Source of the DNA: a virus
IMG/VR virus record: IMGVR_UViG_3300029787_005452
Span: 121,198 to 185,197 of that record
DNA: 64,000 bases
Strand: one strand, 5' to 3'
Positions within the stretch are counted from its first letter, which is position 1; the number at the start of each line of letters is the position of its first letter. The notes beneath the pieces are model-generated. The model was not told the origin of the DNA. It did not search any database and saw only the letters and a list, made by a program, of their open reading frames with translations. Below, piece by piece: positions 44,800 through 53,424 of this stretch. Position numbers and translations under genes: made by a program.

Positions 44800-45720
44800 A
44801 TGCCGACTAAAGATAATTATGTAATTTTTAACCCTGAAGGAGGGTTAGGTAAAATTATTGCTGCAACTGCTTTAATTGAACCTATAAAAGAAAAATATCC
44901 TGATCATAAAATAATTGTATTAACACCATGGGCTGAAGTATTTGTAAATAATCCTCATGTTTATAGAGTTTTTCGATCAGGTGTTACACCCTATTTTTAT
45001 AGAGACTATCTTGAAGGAAGAGAGAGTGTCGTATTAAAAGGTGAACCTTATTTCAATACACCTCACTTATACAGTAAACAGCATTTAATTAAATCTTGGT
45101 GTGAGCTTCACGATTTAACTTTTAAAGATACACTTAGACCTCAGATATTTTTTAATGTTGCTGAAAAGACATATTATAGTTCCAATATACAAGCAACTGA
45201 TAAGCCTATTTTGATAATGCAAACTAATGGTGGTCCTTATGATGATGGTCGTTCTTATGCATGGACAAGAGATTTACCTCATGAGCAGTCTCAAATTTTA
45301 GTTAATGAATTATCCAAACTATATAAGATTTATCACGTAACTCGTAAAAATGGTCCTCAATTAGCTGGTGTAGATAGAGTAGAAGACGTACCTAATAAGA
45401 GAATTTTAATATCATTATTACTTAAATCAGAAAAAAGACTTTTAATTGATAGCTGTTTGCAGCATGCTGCTGCTGCATTAAACCTACCATCTACTGTATG
45501 TTGGGTCGGTACTAATCCGAAAGTATTCGGATATAAAATACATAAAAATATACTACCAGTTAAAGAAAAACAAGATATTGGAGGCTGTCATATGATTGAT
45601 AGTTTATTCTTTGATCACGATTTTAATGGACCAGAGCATGAATATCCATATGACGATTTCAATATATTTAACTTACAAAATATTTATGATAGTATAACAA
45701 ATGAAAAAAATAATATTTAA
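44800..45720 (+). CDS. GT-B glycosyltransferase (GT9/heptosyltransferase-like)
   Basis: The N-terminus YVIFNPEGGLGKIIAATALI, followed by IKEKYPDHKIIVLTPW, is the Rossmann start of GT9 enzymes (R-x-x-x-x-GD-x-x-x-x-T-P-x-x-x-x-L with P-x-x-x-I). The C-terminal half has RLLIDSCLQHAAAALNLPST then VCWVGTNPKVFGY, the D-S-x-x-x-H-x-A-x-x-L motif that holds the nucleotide-sugar in heptosyltransferases. It probably adds a sugar to LPS, another surface glycan or a protein. It follows the GMP reductase gene by four bases and overlaps the sulfotransferase gene by 20. Confidence 0.8.
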   Translation: MPTKDNYVIFNPEGGLGKIIAATALIEPIKEKYPDHKIIVLTPWAEVFVNNPHVYRVFRSGVTPYFYRDYLEGRESVVLKGEPYFNTPHLYSKQHLIKSWCELHDLTFKDTLRPQIFFNVAEKTYYSSNIQATDKPILIMQTNGGPYDDGRSYAWTRDLPHEQSQILVNELSKLYKIYHVTRKNGPQLAGVDRVEDVPNKRILISLLLKSEKRLLIDSCLQHAAAALNLPSTVCWVGTNPKVFGYKIHKNILPVKEKQDIGGCHMIDSLFFDHDFNGPEHEYPYDDFNIFNLQNIYDSITNEKNNI

Positions 45721-46528
45721 CTCGTCAATGCCTAGAGCTTGTAGTACTTTACTACAAAATATATTTGCTCAAAACCCTAATTTTTATGCAACCCCAACTG
45801 ACGGTGCTATTGAACTATTAGATGGGGCAAGACAAAGATTTACTGATAGTGTTGAATTTAAAGCTTCGGTTGATCAAGACTTATCTTTATCATCATGGCG
45901 TAATTTTTGTAAAGGTGGTTTAATAAGTTATTGCAATACTTTAACTGATAAACCTAATATAGTTTTAAAAGGTAGAGGGTGGAAAGGTAATATAAACTGG
46001 ATGGAAAACTTTTTAAATGAAGAGCCTAAAATATTTTGCTGTGTTAGAAATTTAAAAAGTATAATAGCTTCATTTGAAAAACTGCATAGAAAAAATCCTG
46101 ATAAAACTTCTCAGTGGTTGATTAATCATGAAGCTAGAGGTACTACAGTCTTTAAAAGAGTTGATATGTATTTAAAAAATATACCAGTTAGTATAAGTCT
46201 AGATAGGATTCAAGAAATTTTAGAAATGGGTAATGAAAGTAAAATAAGATTTATAAGAGCAGAAAATCTTACTTCCAATCCTCAAGAAATAATGAATCAA
46301 GTATATGATATATTAGGTGAGGAAAGATACCAGCATAATTTTAATAATATAGAACAAATAACGAAAGAAAACGACGTTATCCATGCATTAGATAATGATC
46401 TGCATACAATTAAAAATAAGGTAGAACCTTTAGTAGATGATTATGCTGAAATATTAGGTAAAGATGCATGTGATATGATCGATAGAGATTACGCTTGGTA
46501 TCAAAAATACTTTGGTTATATAGATTAA
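45701..46528 (+). CDS. Sulfotransferase-like protein
   Basis: Residues 4-18 (IIFNSSMPRACSTLL) match the 5' PAPS-binding loop of sulfotransferases (x-x-x-G/S-x-P-R-S/A-G/C-S/T-T-L-L). After it come IFCCVRNLKSIIASFEK, which carries the R-D/N-x-x-x-x-x-x-S 3' phosphate-binding motif, and IRFIRAENLTSNPQEIMNQV, the family's E-D/N-L-x-x-x-P-x-x-x-x-x-x-I segment. At 275 residues it suits a carbohydrate or tyrosylprotein-type enzyme. It would need host PAPS. The start overlaps the GT9-like gene, so both are made together and may act on the same glycan. Confidence 0.8.
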   Translation: MKKIIFNSSMPRACSTLLQNIFAQNPNFYATPTDGAIELLDGARQRFTDSVEFKASVDQDLSLSSWRNFCKGGLISYCNTLTDKPNIVLKGRGWKGNINWMENFLNEEPKIFCCVRNLKSIIASFEKLHRKNPDKTSQWLINHEARGTTVFKRVDMYLKNIPVSISLDRIQEILEMGNESKIRFIRAENLTSNPQEIMNQVYDILGEERYQHNFNNIEQITKENDVIHALDNDLHTIKNKVEPLVDDYAEILGKDACDMIDRDYAWYQKYFGYID

Positions 46529-46536
46529 AATAGGTA

Positions 46537-46702
46537 TTATAAACCTACCCTACCTCTTAGATTGTTCCAATTTTGATCTATTTGAGCATCTGTTAAAAAA
46601 GAATCATAAGCATGAAAAGCCCATACTTTTATGCTTGAGTCATTAGTTTGTCCTGACCCAGTCGGAGCTCCAATTTTAAATGGTTCAGTATTGTTTAATA
46701 AA
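46537..46702 (-). pseudogene. C-terminal LamG-type fragment after the giant fibre gene
   Basis: On the minus strand, just past the TAA of the 1628-residue fibre gene and in another frame, an open stretch reads YYNLLNNTEPFKIGAPTGSG, then IKVWAFHAYDSFLTDAQIDQ and NWNNLRGRVGL, ending in TAA at 46539-46537. Its start is blocked by an in-frame TAG inside the fibre gene, and there is no ATG. The ending NWxxLRGRxGL is typical of the C-terminus of LamG-like fibre domains. I read it as the remnant of an earlier fibre end replaced by recombination. Confidence 0.6.
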
Positions 46703-49700
46703 TTATAATATTGTTTGCAACCAAGCTGCTACTCTACCACTAGTCATAGCAGTATCACCATCTTTATTAGTTCTAAAGTTAATTATATCATTTTCATCAA
46801 ATGTAATATTTGAAGATGTAACATCAGTTACTTGAGATTTTTTAGCATCAGTATCAGCTAACCCACTAGTTATTATACCTTTTGCGCCAGTTGCAACACC
46901 ATTTTTGTATACCTCTATCTCAATGTCATCAGCCATTGTACCACTGTTTATTTCTGCATTAACAGATATTTTTAATAGCTTAGATTTAAATGCTATTGGT
47001 ATACCATGTGCTGCTGGTGTTAAATCTCCATTACCGAAGGACCATTCGTGGCTACCGTCAGTTAAATCTTCTGCTTCCTCAGCCCATATAGAATATATTG
47101 AACCGTATACTGCTGATAAAGATAAAATCGAACCAGTAGCTGATAAATTACCTTGCACACTAACATTTTCAGAATATAAAGTATTAGGTTGACTACCTGA
47201 TAAAGCATTACCAACAATAAATGATTTATCAGCTGCTACTGATAGTTCATTATGACTGCCTCCTAATATACCACTATCATTTGAATTTATTATATTCTTC
47301 ATACCACCGCCTATAAACGTTGCAGAACCTGATGCGGTATTTGAAAATCCACCGCCTATAAACGATGCAGCACTTAGAGAGCAATTAGCTTGACCTCCAC
47401 CTATAAATGAATTAATAGATTTATTACAAATTTTATTATAAGTACCCCCTGCAATTGCTGATCTGGTTGCACCTGTAAAAATTTGATTTTCATTTCCTCC
47501 TGCAATAACACTTGTATTTCCTCTTGCTTTATTTAGACGACCACCACCTACGGTAGAATACTCACCAATAGCTAAACCATAATATCCACCTGCAACAGTA
47601 GTCGCGCATGCACATGCATGATTTTGATAGCCTCCTCCAACAGTTGAATATTCCGCTGCAGTCCGGTTTGAATTGCCTCCTCCAATAGTATTTTCATCAC
47701 CTGCAGCACAGTTAAAATTACCCCCACCAATAGTTGAACGATTACCGGAGGAACAATTTTTAAACCCCCCTCCAATAGTAGCATAAGCTCCGGTAATTAA
47801 ATTTTTATAACCACCGGCTATAGTTGTATTAGTTCCTTTTGCTTCATTAATAAAACCTCCCCCAACAAATGAACGACCACCTGAAGCTTTAGAGCTAAAA
47901 CCACCAACTAATGTTGAATATTCACCTGAAGTTAAGTTTTTAGTACCACCTGCTATAGTATTTACTTTACCAGAAGCTTCGTTAAGTGTACCACCACCTA
48001 TAAATGATGCTGAACCTGAAGCAGTATTACTAAATCCTCCACCGATAACATCACCTGAACTTAAAGTACTATTTAAATTACCTCCTCCGATAAAAGCACA
48101 AGTTGATTTATTTAAAACTTCATTATTTTTACCACCCGCAATTGATGAAAAATTACTATTACGGAAAACAAAATTTTGATTACCACTACCTACAAAAGAA
48201 TAATCGCCGAGAGCTTTGTTTAGTAAACCACCGACTATAACTGATTTTTCTGAGAGTGCTAGATTATTTACACCACTACCTACGAATGAATAACCTCCAC
48301 ATGCACAATTCTGATAACCTCCTGCAATACTACCTCCTGTACCGTTTACGCAATGCCTAGTACCACCACCTATAAATGTATAATCTTGAGATGACTTATT
48401 TAACGTACCTCCAGCAATTGTAGCATACATACCATTAACACAATTAGTGTGACCTCCACCCACGGTGTTGTATTGACCTAAATTGCAATTAGCAAATCCA
48501 CCGGCAATGGTTCCAAATTCATCATTAACATGATTCCTACCTCCTCCACCTATAGTTGAACACGCTCCTTTAGCACAATGACACATACCTCCCCCAACAA
48601 ATGATCTTATACCTTCAGCTTTAGAACTAAAGCCTCCTACTACTGTTGAATAATTACCTGAAGCATCATTTTTAGAACCTCCACCTATAATTGATGCTTT
48701 ACCTGAAGCAGTATTAAATAAACCACCGCCAATAACTGATCCTGAACCTGATGTAGTATTACTAAATCCTCCTGCAATAACCTCTAATGCACTTAAAGAT
48801 ATATTACTTTTACCTCCAAGTACTGAAGAACATCCACCTTGGCTACAAACTTTATTAATTGAACCTAAAACTACACTGTACGTACCATGTGCTTGACCAC
48901 CAGTACCAACAAATGAATTACCCCCTATTGCACAAGCAGCGAAACCAGAACCTACAAAACTTTGATTTCCTATTGCTTTATTAAGTCCCCCGGAGCCAAC
49001 AAATGAATAATTACCTACTGCACAGTTAGTGGTACCTCCAGCAACAACACTGTTATTTCCAGTAGCTTTGTTCGTATTACCACCAGCAACAGTAGACGAG
49101 TTACCAGTAGCAAAATTAGAAGTTCCTCCACCTACAGCAGCAGTACTACAAGATGTATTATTAGCACCTCCAGCTACTACTGAGTTTGCAGCAGCAGCAA
49201 CATTATTTTGACCACCACCAATAAATGAATTTTGACCATTTGCTCTATTATTAAAACCACCTGCAACAGTCGAAGCTAAAGTTCCTGCAGCACTATTATT
49301 GCAACCACCTCCCACAACACCAAAATTTTCAAGAGTAGTATTACTTAAACCACCAGTTACAGTAGATGCTAAACCTGAGGATTGGTTAAATACACCTGCT
49401 CCAATGAATGCTCCTGAACCTGATGAAGTATTGGTAAGACCTCCTACAACAGCTCCATGTGCACTTAAAGATATGTTATTTTGACCTGTACCTATAAATG
49501 AATAGCTACCAGGAGCTTCGATTGTATTATTTTTACCACCAAGTATACCTGAATTAGTAGCTTTAGCACAATTTTTAAATTGACTGGTACTATGACCTCC
49601 ACCGACGACAGTTGAAAAAGCTCCTGTAGCATAATTATAACCTCCTCCAACGACAATTGAATTGCCACCAGAAGCTTTATTGACAAAGCCTCCAACTACT

Positions 49701-51589
49701 ACAGAACAAGTACCAACAGCACAACTATTAAAACCACCTCCTACAGTTGAACATGCGCCGGAAGCCTTATTTACATAACCACCAACGACAACTGAATGAT
49801 TACCAACAGCACAACTATTAAAACCACCTCCTATAAATGAACATACGCCGCAAGCTTTACTCAGGACACCGCCGACTGCAACTGAAAAATTACCTATTGA
49901 TTGTACCTGGTAACCGCCTCCGACAAAGCTACAATTACCACTAGCTGTATTACAATTCCCTCCTCCTATAGCTGAATTATTAGCAGTTGCTTTATTATTA
50001 ACACCTCCTCCTATTCTAGATTGATCACCACTTGCGCAATTGCCAATACCTCCTCCAACTGAAGCCCAATTAGCAACTGCTGAAACTCCTTCTCCAAAAG
50101 CAGTACTCGCAACTCCAGTTGATTTAGATAAAGAACCTCCAGCTATTGAATAATTGCCTGTTGCGCAATTATTGTTACCACCTACGATGCTTGCACAATT
50201 ACCTGATGCTGTATTGCATAAACCACCAGCTACGGTAGATTTTTTACCAGAAGCGATATTTTGAGAACCTCCTCCTATAAACGATGCTGAGCCTGATGCT
50301 GTGTTACTATAACCCCCTCCAACAACTGAATGTATACCTGAGGCAGAACTACCTTTATTATAACCTCCACCACCTCCAACAGTTGAAAAAGCTCCTGTAG
50401 CATAATTACTTTGACCTCCACCAACAAATGAAGAACCACCAATTGCTCGATTATTATTACCAGCACCAACAAATGAAACATTCCCTGAAGCTCTATTACC
50501 ACTACCTCCTCCTACAGTAGCACCGGGTACGGTGGCGCAATTATAGTATCCTCCTCCTACTACTGAGTATGAACCGGTAGCACAATTATTTAAACCTCCT
50601 CCTATTACTGAGTCAGTACTGGTAATTTTATTTAAACAACCACCACCTATAAAAGAACCACCCGCAGCACTATTACCTACACCTCCAATAATTTTATTTG
50701 CTGATAAACTTACTGCTGATAAACCATTTACAACAATTGGTATTCCTCCAGGTCCAACTAACCCAGTGGTAAATATATCTCCAGTTGCAGATATATTACC
50801 TACTACAGTAAGCTTTTCATTAGCAGATAAAGTACCTATTCCTATACGACCCATATCATCAATTACAACATCATCTCCATTTACGTCTATAAAGTGTGCT
50901 ATTGGTTGGCTTCCATTTTGCTGTACATATAAAGCAGGTCCTGTACCATCATTAGTAACACTTAAAGAAGAAGTAGTTGTTGTAACTGTGTTAAAGATTA
51001 CTTCATCCCCTAATACTGATAAGTTTTGAGTAACGAGAAAATCAGTAACTTCAATTGTAGGTGAAGAAAATTTACTCATTACCGATAAATTATCTACATA
51101 AGTAAAATCTGGAATTGCAGTTTGTACACCTGAACCTCCTATTATAACTGTACCACTATGGCTTATTGTATTAGAGCAACCACCAATCATAACACTATTA
51201 CAATTATCAGGATCACAATTATCAATTAAATTGCTATTACCACCAATAATAACTGAATTTTCAGCACAATTAAAATTATTAACACCTCCAGCAACTAGTG
51301 AATTACTTTTTTCCACTCTATTCAAATTGCCACCTACAATAGTACCATACGTACCAGATGCATAATTAGACGACCCTCCAATGACAGAAGCTTGGGTACC
51401 CGGGTTTTGATTGGAATGTGGGTTGGTAAGTATTGTACTAGCTGATAAATCCGCCATGTTTAGTGTACCTAACACTGCAGTAGATAGTGAAGTTTTTCTT
51501 GTTGTTCCGTTCTCAACTATCGGTATTACTTGAGAACCGTTTTGAGATAATGAACAAGTAAGGTTAGAAATTTTAATACCAGTGGACAT
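46703..51589 (-). CDS. Giant YadA-head-like tail fibre, 1628 aa
   Basis: Residues 1-45 (ISNLTCSLSQNGSQVIPIVE then NGTTRKTSL) fit the shared anchor-like module. Residues about 60-160 and 300-1490 are dozens of repeats of 13-17 residues built on (S/T)-x-(V/I)-x-GG(G)-x-x-N-x-A-x-G, the left-handed parallel beta-roll motif of YadA-like adhesin heads. Between them (about 165-290) lies a stem segment. The last 130 residues form a different C-terminal domain. About 45 Cys occur, mostly in N-C-A-x-G positions. Such a trimeric roll would be a long, stiff receptor-binding fibre. It has its own late box. Confidence 0.85.
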   Translation of the reverse strand: MSTGIKISNLTCSLSQNGSQVIPIVENGTTRKTSLSTAVLGTLNMADLSASTILTNPHSNQNPGTQASVIGGSSNYASGTYGTIVGGNLNRVEKSNSLVAGGVNNFNCAENSVIIGGNSNLIDNCDPDNCNSVMIGGCSNTISHSGTVIIGGSGVQTAIPDFTYVDNLSVMSKFSSPTIEVTDFLVTQNLSVLGDEVIFNTVTTTTSSLSVTNDGTGPALYVQQNGSQPIAHFIDVNGDDVVIDDMGRIGIGTLSANEKLTVVGNISATGDIFTTGLVGPGGIPIVVNGLSAVSLSANKIIGGVGNSAAGGSFIGGGCLNKITSTDSVIGGGLNNCATGSYSVVGGGYYNCATVPGATVGGGSGNRASGNVSFVGAGNNNRAIGGSSFVGGGQSNYATGAFSTVGGGGGYNKGSSASGIHSVVGGGYSNTASGSASFIGGGSQNIASGKKSTVAGGLCNTASGNCASIVGGNNNCATGNYSIAGGSLSKSTGVASTAFGEGVSAVANWASVGGGIGNCASGDQSRIGGGVNNKATANNSAIGGGNCNTASGNCSFVGGGYQVQSIGNFSVAVGGVLSKACGVCSFIGGGFNSCAVGNHSVVVGGYVNKASGACSTVGGGFNSCAVGTCSVVVGGFVNKASGGNSIVVGGGYNYATGAFSTVVGGGHSTSQFKNCAKATNSGILGGKNNTIEAPGSYSFIGTGQNNISLSAHGAVVGGLTNTSSGSGAFIGAGVFNQSSGLASTVTGGLSNTTLENFGVVGGGCNNSAAGTLASTVAGGFNNRANGQNSFIGGGQNNVAAAANSVVAGGANNTSCSTAAVGGGTSNFATGNSSTVAGGNTNKATGNNSVVAGGTTNCAVGNYSFVGSGGLNKAIGNQSFVGSGFAACAIGGNSFVGTGGQAHGTYSVVLGSINKVCSQGGCSSVLGGKSNISLSALEVIAGGFSNTTSGSGSVIGGGLFNTASGKASIIGGGSKNDASGNYSTVVGGFSSKAEGIRSFVGGGMCHCAKGACSTIGGGGRNHVNDEFGTIAGGFANCNLGQYNTVGGGHTNCVNGMYATIAGGTLNKSSQDYTFIGGGTRHCVNGTGGSIAGGYQNCACGGYSFVGSGVNNLALSEKSVIVGGLLNKALGDYSFVGSGNQNFVFRNSNFSSIAGGKNNEVLNKSTCAFIGGGNLNSTLSSGDVIGGGFSNTASGSASFIGGGTLNEASGKVNTIAGGTKNLTSGEYSTLVGGFSSKASGGRSFVGGGFINEAKGTNTTIAGGYKNLITGAYATIGGGFKNCSSGNRSTIGGGNFNCAAGDENTIGGGNSNRTAAEYSTVGGGYQNHACACATTVAGGYYGLAIGEYSTVGGGRLNKARGNTSVIAGGNENQIFTGATRSAIAGGTYNKICNKSINSFIGGGQANCSLSAASFIGGGFSNTASGSATFIGGGMKNIINSNDSGILGGSHNELSVAADKSFIVGNALSGSQPNTLYSENVSVQGNLSATGSILSLSAVYGSIYSIWAEEAEDLTDGSHEWSFGNGDLTPAAHGIPIAFKSKLLKISVNAEINSGTMADDIEIEVYKNGVATGAKGIITSGLADTDAKKSQVTDVTSSNITFDENDIINFRTNKDGDTAMTSGRVAAWLQTIL
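47225..50700 (-). repeat. YadA-like coding repeat array with ~0.7 kb superrepeat
   Basis: Short repeats of about 40-50 bases encode the GGG-x-x-N motif. On top of these, a longer unit recurs: the boundary encoding N-x-S-L-S-(A/S) followed by GG-x-(S/T)-NT-x-SGS occurs near 47370, 48057, 48789 and 49461. Intervals are about 690, 730 and 670 bases, so blocks of about 230 residues were duplicated in tandem. Confidence 0.75.
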
Positions 51590-51595
51590 ATTAAT

Positions 51596-51602
51596 TATTT
51601 AT
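51596..51602 (-). promoter_or_regulatory. Late-type promoter box ATAAATA (giant fibre)
   Basis: On the minus strand ATAAATA, spacer ATTAAT of 6, then ATG at 51589. It overlaps the stop of the 80-residue gene. Confidence 0.62.
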
Positions 51603-51841
51603 TCATCATACACATCTATTATCTGGGGTACACATGCAAGAATGGTTAATATATTCTTTTCAATTTCTTTTTGAAAAATAATCTCTAAGGATAGCCAATT
51701 ATTTTTAAGAATTTTTATAATTTCGTCCAAATAATCTTTACGCACCTCTAAGAGAACACTTTCTCTCTCGTAATCAATATAAATAACATCAGTAAATTCA
51801 TCTAATCTAGATTTTATATCGACAAATATATCATCTTCCAT
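51599..51841 (-). CDS. Hypothetical acidic protein, 80 aa
   Basis: I do not recognise this protein. It is acidic, with a beta-type segment (VIYIDYERESVLLEVRKDY) followed by amphipathic helices, compatible with a small alpha/beta fold. It has a CTAAATA late box five bases before its ATG and precedes the giant fibre gene, so it may be a late assembly factor for that fibre. Confidence 0.6.
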   Translation of the reverse strand: MEDDIFVDIKSRLDEFTDVIYIDYERESVLLEVRKDYLDEIIKILKNNWLSLEIIFQKEIEKNILTILACVPQIIDVYDE

Positions 51842-51846
51842 ATAAC

Positions 51847-51853
51847 TATTTAG
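51847..51853 (-). promoter_or_regulatory. Late-type promoter box CTAAATA
   Basis: On the minus strand CTAAATA, spacer GTTAT of 5, then ATG at 51841. Its first base pair (51853) is also the first base of the divergent GGAAC element. Confidence 0.6.
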
Positions 51854-51868
51854 GAACTGTTATATAAT
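51853..51868 (+). promoter_or_regulatory. Early-type promoter GGAAC-N5-TATAAT
   Basis: GGAAC 51853-51857, five bases, TATAAT 51863-51868, five bases, ATG 51874. Confidence 0.7.
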
Positions 51869-51873
51869 AATAT

Positions 51874-52290
51874 ATGGCTCGAAAGAAAAAACTGTTTAAT
51901 TATAAATTTATTGATTGTGAAAAATCTTTTTCTTCTTCGATAGTTGTGACTTGTACGCAAACTAAAGAGAAGGTAAGAATGTATCATAAGCAATTAGCTA
52001 GATTAATTGAAAATAAATATCGCAATAACTATAGTGTATTCAAAGCTACTTATATCAAAAAAGGTAACAAGCCAGAAGAAAATAATAGAGATGAATATGG
52101 AGAATATAATACTGCTCCGGAAGGTTATAGACAATTTTTAGTTTCACAATACCTATTTACTAAAAGAGATAAATCATTAGATGATTCTACTCGTTCAGGT
52201 AAGCTAAGCTTTTTAAGTGAATGCTATATGAAAAGATATAAAAATAGTTTAGATGAGGTAGTTAAATTAGCGGAACAGTCATATAATTAA
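51874..52290 (+). CDS. Hypothetical early protein, 138 aa
   Basis: I do not recognise this protein. It is basic, starts ARKKKLFNYKFIDCEKSFS, has two Cys (CEKS, VTCTQTKEKV), then a helical, lysine- and tyrosine-rich body including RMYHKQLARLIENKYRNNY. The composition would suit a nucleic-acid-binding protein. It is driven by a GGAAC-type promoter, and the next promoter lies inside its 3' end. Confidence 0.65.
   Translation: MARKKKLFNYKFIDCEKSFSSSIVVTCTQTKEKVRMYHKQLARLIENKYRNNYSVFKATYIKKGNKPEENNRDEYGEYNTAPEGYRQFLVSQYLFTKRDKSLDDSTRSGKLSFLSECYMKRYKNSLDEVVKLAEQSYN
52272..52287 (+). promoter_or_regulatory. Early-type promoter GGAAC-N5-TATAAT
   Basis: GGAAC 52272-52276, five bases, TATAAT 52282-52287, six bases, ATG 52294. 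It overlaps the end of the preceding gene. Confidence 0.68.
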
Positions 52291-52293
52291 AGA

Positions 52294-52470
52294 ATGAGAA
52301 AATTCCTTTATGAACTAGGAGCAGCAGCAACCGTTGTATTCGGAATAATTCCTATGTGTATTGTTGCCGGAGTTTATTCTGCATACCTTACAATAATAGA
52401 AACAGCTAAAATCTTTCCTTTACAAATATATACGCTATTTGAGATATGGTACAGAAATAAGGAACAGTGA
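52294..52470 (+). CDS. Small membrane protein, 58 aa
   Basis: The frame begins six bases after a GGAAC-type promoter, which supports it as a real gene despite its size. A short basic start (MRKFLYELG) is followed by a long hydrophobic segment (AAATVVFGIIPMCIVAGVYS) and a second, weaker one (AKIFPLQIYTLFEIW). One or two inner-membrane helices are likely. The function is unknown; phage proteins of this kind often act in superinfection exclusion or lysis. The next promoter overlaps its stop. Confidence 0.6.
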   Translation: MRKFLYELGAAATVVFGIIPMCIVAGVYSAYLTIIETAKIFPLQIYTLFEIWYRNKEQ

Positions 52471-52476
52471 TATAAT
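52461..52476 (+). promoter_or_regulatory. Early-type promoter GGAAC-N5-TATAAT (RadA-like gene)
   Basis: GGAAC 52461-52465, five bases, TATAAT 52471-52476, six bases, ATG 52483. Confidence 0.7.
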
Positions 52477-52482
52477 AATAGC

Positions 52483-53388
52483 ATGAACCTAAATTATACA
52501 AATACTAACTTCAAGACAGTAAGTGATATCGAGATACCCGATATCTTCTACCGCAGATATAAAAGCGGTATTTCAGTAATGGATGAACTATTCGGTGAAG
52601 GTATACTTCCTGGTAGTTCAGTAACGATGTGTGCAGCAGCTGGCTGTGGTAAAACTACTCTTCTTCTTCAGTTACTAGAAGGTTTGAGCAAGAATGGTTA
52701 TAACGTTGGTTATTCTTCTGGTGAAGAAAATACCTATCAGTTGGCTTTTACTTGCAATCGTATCGGTGTTAAAAAGGTAGCAGTTGCTAATATGACTGAT
52801 ATTGATGAGCTTGTCGATGCGATGGATGATCTAGATGCTCTTGTAGTAGATAGCTTTCAGGCTCTAACTACTAAGAAGAAGATGAATAGTAGAGCTCTTG
52901 AAAAGTATGCTGTAAGTAAGCTTACTAGAGCTGCAAAAGATAAAGAGTGTACTGTATTCTTTATCATGCATCTTACTAAAGATGGTAAGTTAAAGGGTGG
53001 TACTATTGTACCTCATACCGTTGATGTTAATATGAATATCGAAATTGATGGAGATATCGATGATAATGCTCGTAAGATCTTCTTTACTAAGAATCGTTTT
53101 GGTCCTTTAAATGAGTTAACTCTATTTATCGGAGCTCATGGTTATGATTTTAATACTCCTGTGGTAGTTGAGACCGAAACTAAAGCTAAAAGTAAGAAGA
53201 GTAAGAAGAAAGAAGAGCTTGAGAAAATTTTAGATATGAAAGAGCCGCCTCTAATAAATTGCGATCGAGTAATGGGTACCTTAGGTATTGATTATATGAG
53301 AGCTAGTTACTTACTTAGAGACTTAGTCAATAATAGTAAGATGGCCAAGTACGGTAAAGGTAAGACTGCTATCTATAAGTTAATTTAG
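52483..53388 (+). CDS. RadA/Sms-like recombination ATPase
   Basis: The RecA-fold core reads GILPGSSVTMCAAAGCGKTT (Walker A, K57), NVGYSSGEENTYQLAF (RadA VLYVSGEES-x-x-Q), LVVDSFQAL (Walker B) and FFIMHLTKDGKLKGG (RadA HVTKDG-x-x-G). TKNRFGPLNEL carries the KNRFG motif (203-207), diagnostic of RadA. RadA drives branch migration of recombination intermediates. The usual N-terminal four-Cys zinc finger and C-terminal Lon-like domain are absent. After a Lys-rich linker the C-terminal 60 residues look like a winged helix (VMGTLGIDYMRASYLLRDLV). Codon choice is visibly richer in C and G than in the fibre genes. Confidence 0.82.
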   Translation: MNLNYTNTNFKTVSDIEIPDIFYRRYKSGISVMDELFGEGILPGSSVTMCAAAGCGKTTLLLQLLEGLSKNGYNVGYSSGEENTYQLAFTCNRIGVKKVAVANMTDIDELVDAMDDLDALVVDSFQALTTKKKMNSRALEKYAVSKLTRAAKDKECTVFFIMHLTKDGKLKGGTIVPHTVDVNMNIEIDGDIDDNARKIFFTKNRFGPLNELTLFIGAHGYDFNTPVVVETETKAKSKKSKKKEELEKILDMKEPPLINCDRVMGTLGIDYMRASYLLRDLVNNSKMAKYGKGKTAIYKLI

Positions 53389-53424
53389 GTTCATGCTGAC
53401 CTAGGCAAGTCTATAAACTGCCTA
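53386..53424. terminator. Weak hairpin pair at convergent junction
   Basis: TAGGT/ACCTA (53386-53403) and TAGGCA/TGCCTA (53402-53424) can form two short stems between the convergent RadA-like and protease-like genes. There is no T-tract, so termination is doubtful. Confidence 0.25.

Noticed and set aside
46690-46720. Programmed frameshift joining the giant fibre to the LamG fragment
   Set aside because: No slippery heptamer is evident, the fibre's own ending (GRVAAWLQTIL) looks natural, and the fragment frame is closed by TAG just upstream, so a relic is simpler. A sequencing error cannot be excluded.
47225-50700. Long repetitive region as a possible non-coding repeat array
   Set aside because: A single minus-strand frame of 1628 codons runs through it and the repeats have the YadA-type protein motif.
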